Part shown: positions 60,792 through 64,000 of the stretch, piece after piece
Position numbering within the stretch: the first letter of the stretch is position 1
Layout: every line of letters begins with the position of its first letter
Origin: Candidatus Saccharicenans subterraneus
GTDB taxonomy: Bacteria; Acidobacteriota; Aminicenantia; Aminicenantales; Saccharicenantaceae
Assembly: GCA_003426165.1 (NCBI GenBank)
Contig: QUAH01000006.1
Coordinates: forward strand, 62,001-126,000
Reading direction: 5' to 3'
Length of the DNA stretch: 64,000 bases
Translations under genes and position numbers: made by a program
The notes under the pieces: model-generated
What the model was told of the DNA's origin: nothing
Database searches by the model: none
What the model saw: the letters and a program-made list of their open reading frames with translations, nothing else

Positions 60792-61766
60792 TCAGTACCT
60801 TATATTCCGGCTCCGCATTTCGAGCCTGACCTTCTCTATGGTCTTTCTGACTTCGTTCATATAATCGGGGGCACAGAGCTGAATAGACTTTTTCAGTCCA
60901 TATTCGGCAATTTCGGTCGCCCGGTCCAGCGGGATATCGATTCCGGCCATTTTTTTGAGGAGCAGAACGCCGGATTGAGCCAGGGATTCGGCCAGGCCTT
61001 TCAAGGCCCTGAACTCGGGCAGTATCAATATGGCCCCGTACTGGACCATGAACCTCCGGAAAAGGACCTCGTTCTCCCTGATGGCTGAGTTGTAATCCGG
61101 GTTGTTGAGGGCGGTTATGAGCAGATTCTGGAAACTCTTGTCCCTGACCACGGCCGCGGCGATAATATCTTCGCCGATCCGGGCATCGACCTTCCTGATA
61201 ATCAGGTCACCGGCCGATTCCACCAGGTTATGGCAGAGCTCGAGGCGCAGGCGGAATTGTCCCGGGTCAGCGTTGTAAAGCCCGAGGGACTCGAAGTAAT
61301 TGTTAATCGTCGGGTCAGCGTTCAGGGCCACCGCCTTGATCATAACGTAACCGGGCTCGATCTCTCCAGGAACCAGGGGAAAATCGTCCGGGGGAGCTAT
61401 GCTCTGGGCCTGGTGATGGGCGGTGAAGTCAGCCCCCCAGACATCGTTATGGGCCACGAAGCCGTAAGCCAGAGCCTTCTGGAAATTGCGGTAGGTGGCT
61501 TTTTCCCAGACAGACATAAAAGCCTCATTACCCGGAGTTCCATGGGTAAAGGCCCTGAGAACGGGGTCGGCATAGAGGTCAAAATTGTAGTTAAAAAGGT
61601 CAGGTGCCAGGCTGCCGTAAAGCTCCTGGAAATCGAGGGCCAGGTAATACCGGCCGGTCTTCTTGGCTATGAAGGCATGGGTGGCCGAGCCCCAGGAAAA
61701 ACCACTGATGACCATGAACATGGTCATGACCAGGACCAGCAAAGCTGAAACCAAGCTTTTTCTCAT
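60792..61766 (-). CDS. Secreted zinc-dependent phospholipase C-like protein
   Basis: A protein of 324 residues. A signal peptide (about 5-23) ends near FSWG. The residues after it, WGSATHAFIAKK, carry the conserved tryptophan and first histidine that bind zinc in the phospholipase C / S1-P1 nuclease fold. Further candidates are GSLAPDLFNYN (aspartate), FTHGTPGNEAF, GFVAHNDVWGADFTAHH (HxxxD) and ELCHNLVESAGD (histidine and glutamate). All expected zinc ligands are therefore present. Substrate is unclear: phospholipids or another phosphodiester. AGGAGG lies 5 nt before the ATG at 61766. Tryptophanase ends 189 nt upstream on the same strand. Confidence 0.85.
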   Translation of the reverse strand: MRKSLVSALLVLVMTMFMVISGFSWGSATHAFIAKKTGRYYLALDFQELYGSLAPDLFNYNFDLYADPVLRAFTHGTPGNEAFMSVWEKATYRNFQKALAYGFVAHNDVWGADFTAHHQAQSIAPPDDFPLVPGEIEPGYVMIKAVALNADPTINNYFESLGLYNADPGQFRLRLELCHNLVESAGDLIIRKVDARIGEDIIAAAVVRDKSFQNLLITALNNPDYNSAIRENEVLFRRFMVQYGAILILPEFRALKGLAESLAQSGVLLLKKMAGIDIPLDRATEIAEYGLKKSIQLCAPDYMNEVRKTIEKVRLEMRSRNIRY

Positions 61767-61955
61767 TTTTGCCTCCTTTTCCAACGATCCTTTTCTAACT
61801 TGGCATCAGGGTTTAGATTCATAATAATTAGACAGCACCGGGAACAATTCCTTGGGAATTTTTTTCGGGGTTTGCCACCACTCGGCCACACCGGCCCGGG
61901 ATATTCAAAACAGGCTGAAAAATTTACCGGCAGAGAAAATCGAAAAGGCCGCGGC

Positions 61956-63338
61956 TCAGACCTCTTCCATCCGGACGGTGAAGTGGCGGAGGTAACGTGA
62001 TTCCCGCACTATGCGCAGGCCCCGGACTTTTTCGCGGTTCCGGTACAGGTCGATTATGGACTCGGCCACGTAGTCCAGGTGGGCGCTGGTATAGACCCGC
62101 CGCGGAATGGCCAGGCGAACCAGCTCCAGCCTGGGGAAGATTTCCTTGCCCGTTTTCTCGTCCTTCCGGGCAAACATTACCCCGCCGATTTCTACCGCCC
62201 TGATGCCGGCCTCGCGGTAGAGGGCCACGGTCAGGGCCCAGCCCGGGTACTGGTGCCGGGGAATATGCGGCAGGAACCTGTCGGCCAGAAGGTAGACGGC
62301 GTGCCCGCCCACCGGCTTGAAAACCGGTACCCCGGCCTCGTCCAGGAGCTGTCCCAGGTAGGCCACCTGGTTTATACGGTATTCCAGGTAATCCTCTTCC
62401 AGGACCTCCTCCAGCCCGCGGGCGATGGCCTCCAGGTCGCGGCCGGCCAGGCCGCCGTAGGTCGGGAAACCCTCGCTCAGGATCAGCAGGTTTTTCAATT
62501 TTTCGGCCAGCAGGTCGTCGTCCACGGTCACGAAGCCGCCGATGTTGACCAGGGCATCCTTCTTGGCGCTCATGGTCGCCCCCTGGCCGTAGGAAAATAT
62601 TTCCTGGGCTGTCTCCAGGATGGACTTTTTTTCATAGCCTTTTTCTCTCTTCTTGATAAAGTAGGCATTCTCGGCAAAGCGACAGGCATCGAAGAAGAAC
62701 GGGATTTTATGCTGCTTGCAGACCTGGCTGACTTCCTTGATGTTCTTGACCGAGACCGGCTGCCCCCCGCCGCTGTTGTTGGTGATGGTCATCATGACCA
62801 GCGGTATTTTCTTGACCCCCTTTTTCTCGATGAATTTCTTCAACTTGTCCACGTCCATGTTGCCCTTGAAAGGATGAATGGAATCCGGGTCGTAGGCGTC
62901 ATCAATGACCAGGTCCACCGCCCTGGCTCCCCGGACCTCAACGTTGGCCCTGGTGGTATCAAAGTGGATGTTGTTGGGAACAAAATCTCCCTTATTGACC
63001 AGGGCTTCAAACAGTATCCTTTCGGCTGCCCTTCCCTGGTGGGTGGGTATGACGTGCTTGAAACAGAAAATATTCTTAACGGCCTCCTCCAGGTGGAAAA
63101 AGTTCCTGGCCCCGGCGTATGATTCATCGCCAATAAGCAATCCCGACCACTGGTTGTCGCTCATGGCCGAGGTGCCGGAGTCGGTCAGCAGGTCGATGAA
63201 AACCTTTTCAGCCGGGATGTTGAAGACATTGTACCCGGCCTGCTTCAGGATGTTTTCCCTCTCCCGGCGGTCAGTCGGCTTTATCCTCTCTACCGTCTTA
63301 ATCCGGAAAGGTTCTACCGGCGCTTTAATTTTTTCCAT
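61956..63338 (-). CDS. tnaA: Tryptophanase
   Basis: A protein of 460 residues of the aromatic beta-eliminating lyase family. PEPFRIKTVE-like start (here VEPFRIKTVERIK), LLTDSGTSAMSDNQW, VIPTHQGRAAERIL and MSAKKDALVNIGG with the PLP lysine are all present. Two positions separate tryptophanase from tyrosine phenol-lyase: the residue before TT in HFDTTR is aspartate, and IRAVEIGGVMF has isoleucine where phenol-lyase carries an arginine. Both match tryptophanase. It splits Trp to indole, pyruvate and ammonia. AGAGG precedes the ATG. There is room for neither a TnaC leader nor a long promoter region, since the upstream kinase ends 67 nt away. Confidence 0.93.
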   Translation of the reverse strand: MEKIKAPVEPFRIKTVERIKPTDRRERENILKQAGYNVFNIPAEKVFIDLLTDSGTSAMSDNQWSGLLIGDESYAGARNFFHLEEAVKNIFCFKHVIPTHQGRAAERILFEALVNKGDFVPNNIHFDTTRANVEVRGARAVDLVIDDAYDPDSIHPFKGNMDVDKLKKFIEKKGVKKIPLVMMTITNNSGGGQPVSVKNIKEVSQVCKQHKIPFFFDACRFAENAYFIKKREKGYEKKSILETAQEIFSYGQGATMSAKKDALVNIGGFVTVDDDLLAEKLKNLLILSEGFPTYGGLAGRDLEAIARGLEEVLEEDYLEYRINQVAYLGQLLDEAGVPVFKPVGGHAVYLLADRFLPHIPRHQYPGWALTVALYREAGIRAVEIGGVMFARKDEKTGKEIFPRLELVRLAIPRRVYTSAHLDYVAESIIDLYRNREKVRGLRIVRESRYLRHFTVRMEEV

Positions 63339-63405
63339 ATTATTACCTCTTACAACCCGTGATTGAAAGATGTAGATATCATATCAAATTCTTTTCAATT
63401 TTCAC

Positions 63406-64000
63406 CTAAAAAGCGCAGAGCTTGCGGAACTGCTGGTACCTGTTAATGATATCCAGCTGGCTGGCCCGCAGCAGCCCGTCCACCCCGAAATCCTCGATCA
63501 CCAGCGAGGCCACCACGTTGCCGTAAACGGCCGCCTTTCTTAATTCCCGCTGGTTAAAACGCCCGGTGCTGTCCAGGTACCCCAGGAAGGCCCCGGCAAA
63601 GGCGTCCCCGGCTCCGGTCGGGTCCACCACCCGCTCGCAGGGATTGGCCACTACCCCGAAGACAAAATTTTTTCCGAAGAGCATGGCCCCGTGCTCCCCT
63701 TTCTTGACCACGATGACCCCGGGTCCAGCCGCCAGGAGCTTGCGCCCGGCCCGGACCAGGTTCAGTTCCCGGGCTATCAGCCGGCATTCCTCGTCGTTGA
63801 CAAAAAGAATGTCAACTTTCTGAATGGCCCGGAGCAGGGCCTCGGGCTTGTTCTCAATCCAGTAGCGAATGGTATCCATGGCCACCAGCCTGGGGCCGGT
63901 GAGCTGTTGAAGGATAAAATCATGGCTTTCCGGGTCCAGGTTGGACAGGAAAACCAGGTCGGCTTTCCGGAAACTCTCAGGGAGGACAGGCTTGAAATCC
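63406..64000 (-). CDS. PfkB-family carbohydrate/nucleoside kinase (N-terminus cut off by window edge)
   Basis: About 198 C-terminal residues of a PfkB kinase; the frame stays open to the right edge, so the GTG at 63885 is internal, not the start. The visible part includes FLSNLDPESHDFI, VDILFVNDEECRLIA, VVKKGEHGAMLF and the family's catalytic motif VDPTGAGDAFAGAFLG with the anion hole and base aspartate. The ATP-site end NVVASLVIEDFG follows. The substrate site lies mostly in the missing half, so the sugar or nucleoside cannot be named. The stop stands 67 nt before tnaA on the same strand, so the two may share a transcript. Confidence 0.9.
   Translation of the reverse strand, partial: DFKPVLPESFRKADLVFLSNLDPESHDFILQQLTGPRLVAMDTIRYWIENKPEALLRAIQKVDILFVNDEECRLIARELNLVRAGRKLLAAGPGVIVVKKGEHGAMLFGKNFVFGVVANPCERVVDPTGAGDAFAGAFLGYLDSTGRFNQRELRKAAVYGNVVASLVIEDFGVDGLLRASQLDIINRYQQFRKLCAF

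Noticed and set aside
62079-63122. Plus-strand frame of 347 codons
   Set aside because: It is antisense to tnaA, with no ribosome site and no domain.
61956-63338. Tyrosine phenol-lyase instead of tryptophanase
   Set aside because: The diagnostic Asp (HFDTTR) and Ile (VEIGG) match tryptophanase; phenol-lyase would have Thr and Arg at these positions.
63340-63405. TnaC-like leader before tnaA
   Set aside because: The gap to the upstream kinase stop is only 67 nt and contains no Trp-codon frame.

Overview
The window looks like chromosomal DNA from a Gram-negative-type, probably anaerobic and proteolytic bacterium with a G+C-rich genome. Evidence for this includes a TonB-dependent receptor, outer-membrane barrel proteins, secreted peptidases, an indolepyruvate oxidoreductase with an ADP-forming acyl-CoA synthetase, tryptophanase, and Ser/Thr kinases fused to TolB-like and TPR modules. 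I infer an Acidobacteriota/Aminicenantota-like lineage, but no rRNA is present to prove it. There is no phage, IS element, CRISPR array or tRNA that I can recognise.

Layout. 1-1568: a membrane PDZ signalling protein running off the left edge, then a large SRP RNA (2062-2341). 2.4-13 kb (all minus): a secreted protein, an M14 peptidase, a YugP-type metallopeptidase, a double-ACT protein, a GlcD-like oxidase, transketolase and an ABC exporter. 13.3-30.4 kb: dGTPase, YggS plus an OFA transporter, RmuC, a zinc-ribbon protein, a Ser/Thr kinase with a leaderless promoter, a GH2 glycosidase, a methyltransferase, a TonB receptor and a 1000-residue REC-PAS-histidine kinase. 30.5-38 kb: iorA-iorB-acd, divergent from an Rrf2 regulator and resB-ccsA. 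38-47.4 kb: folD, a diguanylate cyclase, yebC-ruvC-ruvA-ruvB-queA and a second Ser/Thr kinase. 47.5-49 kb: an A+T-richer AbiE toxin-antitoxin pair. 49-54.9 kb: a six-gene TetR-HlyD-ABC-ABC-permease-permease exporter resembling E. coli cecR-ybhGFSR. 55-64 kb: a GH109-like enzyme, a barrel protein, an M28 peptidase, trpB2, a zinc phospholipase C-like protein, tryptophanase and a partial PfkB kinase.

The most interesting signal is in front of trpB2. A good sigma-70 promoter (59149-59176) is followed by a 30-codon reading frame (59185-59277) with three Trp codons among its last six. The 21 bases 59249-59269, which include all three Trp codons, can pair completely with three successive downstream segments, the last being the Shine-Dalgarno sequence of trpB2 (59351-59360). 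This is what a translational tryptophan attenuator should look like: stalling at Trp codons would open the trpB2 start site.

Amino-acid catabolism links several genes. TnaA would split Trp to indole, TrpB2 could rebuild Trp from indole, and IorAB plus Acd would turn aryl pyruvates into aryl acetates with ATP gain. IorA here lacks the usual C-terminal ferredoxin domain. Two promoters (STK at 18926 and TetR at 54860) place the -10 box 6 nt before the ATG, implying leaderless mRNAs. All family assignments rest on reading motifs by eye; no database search was run.
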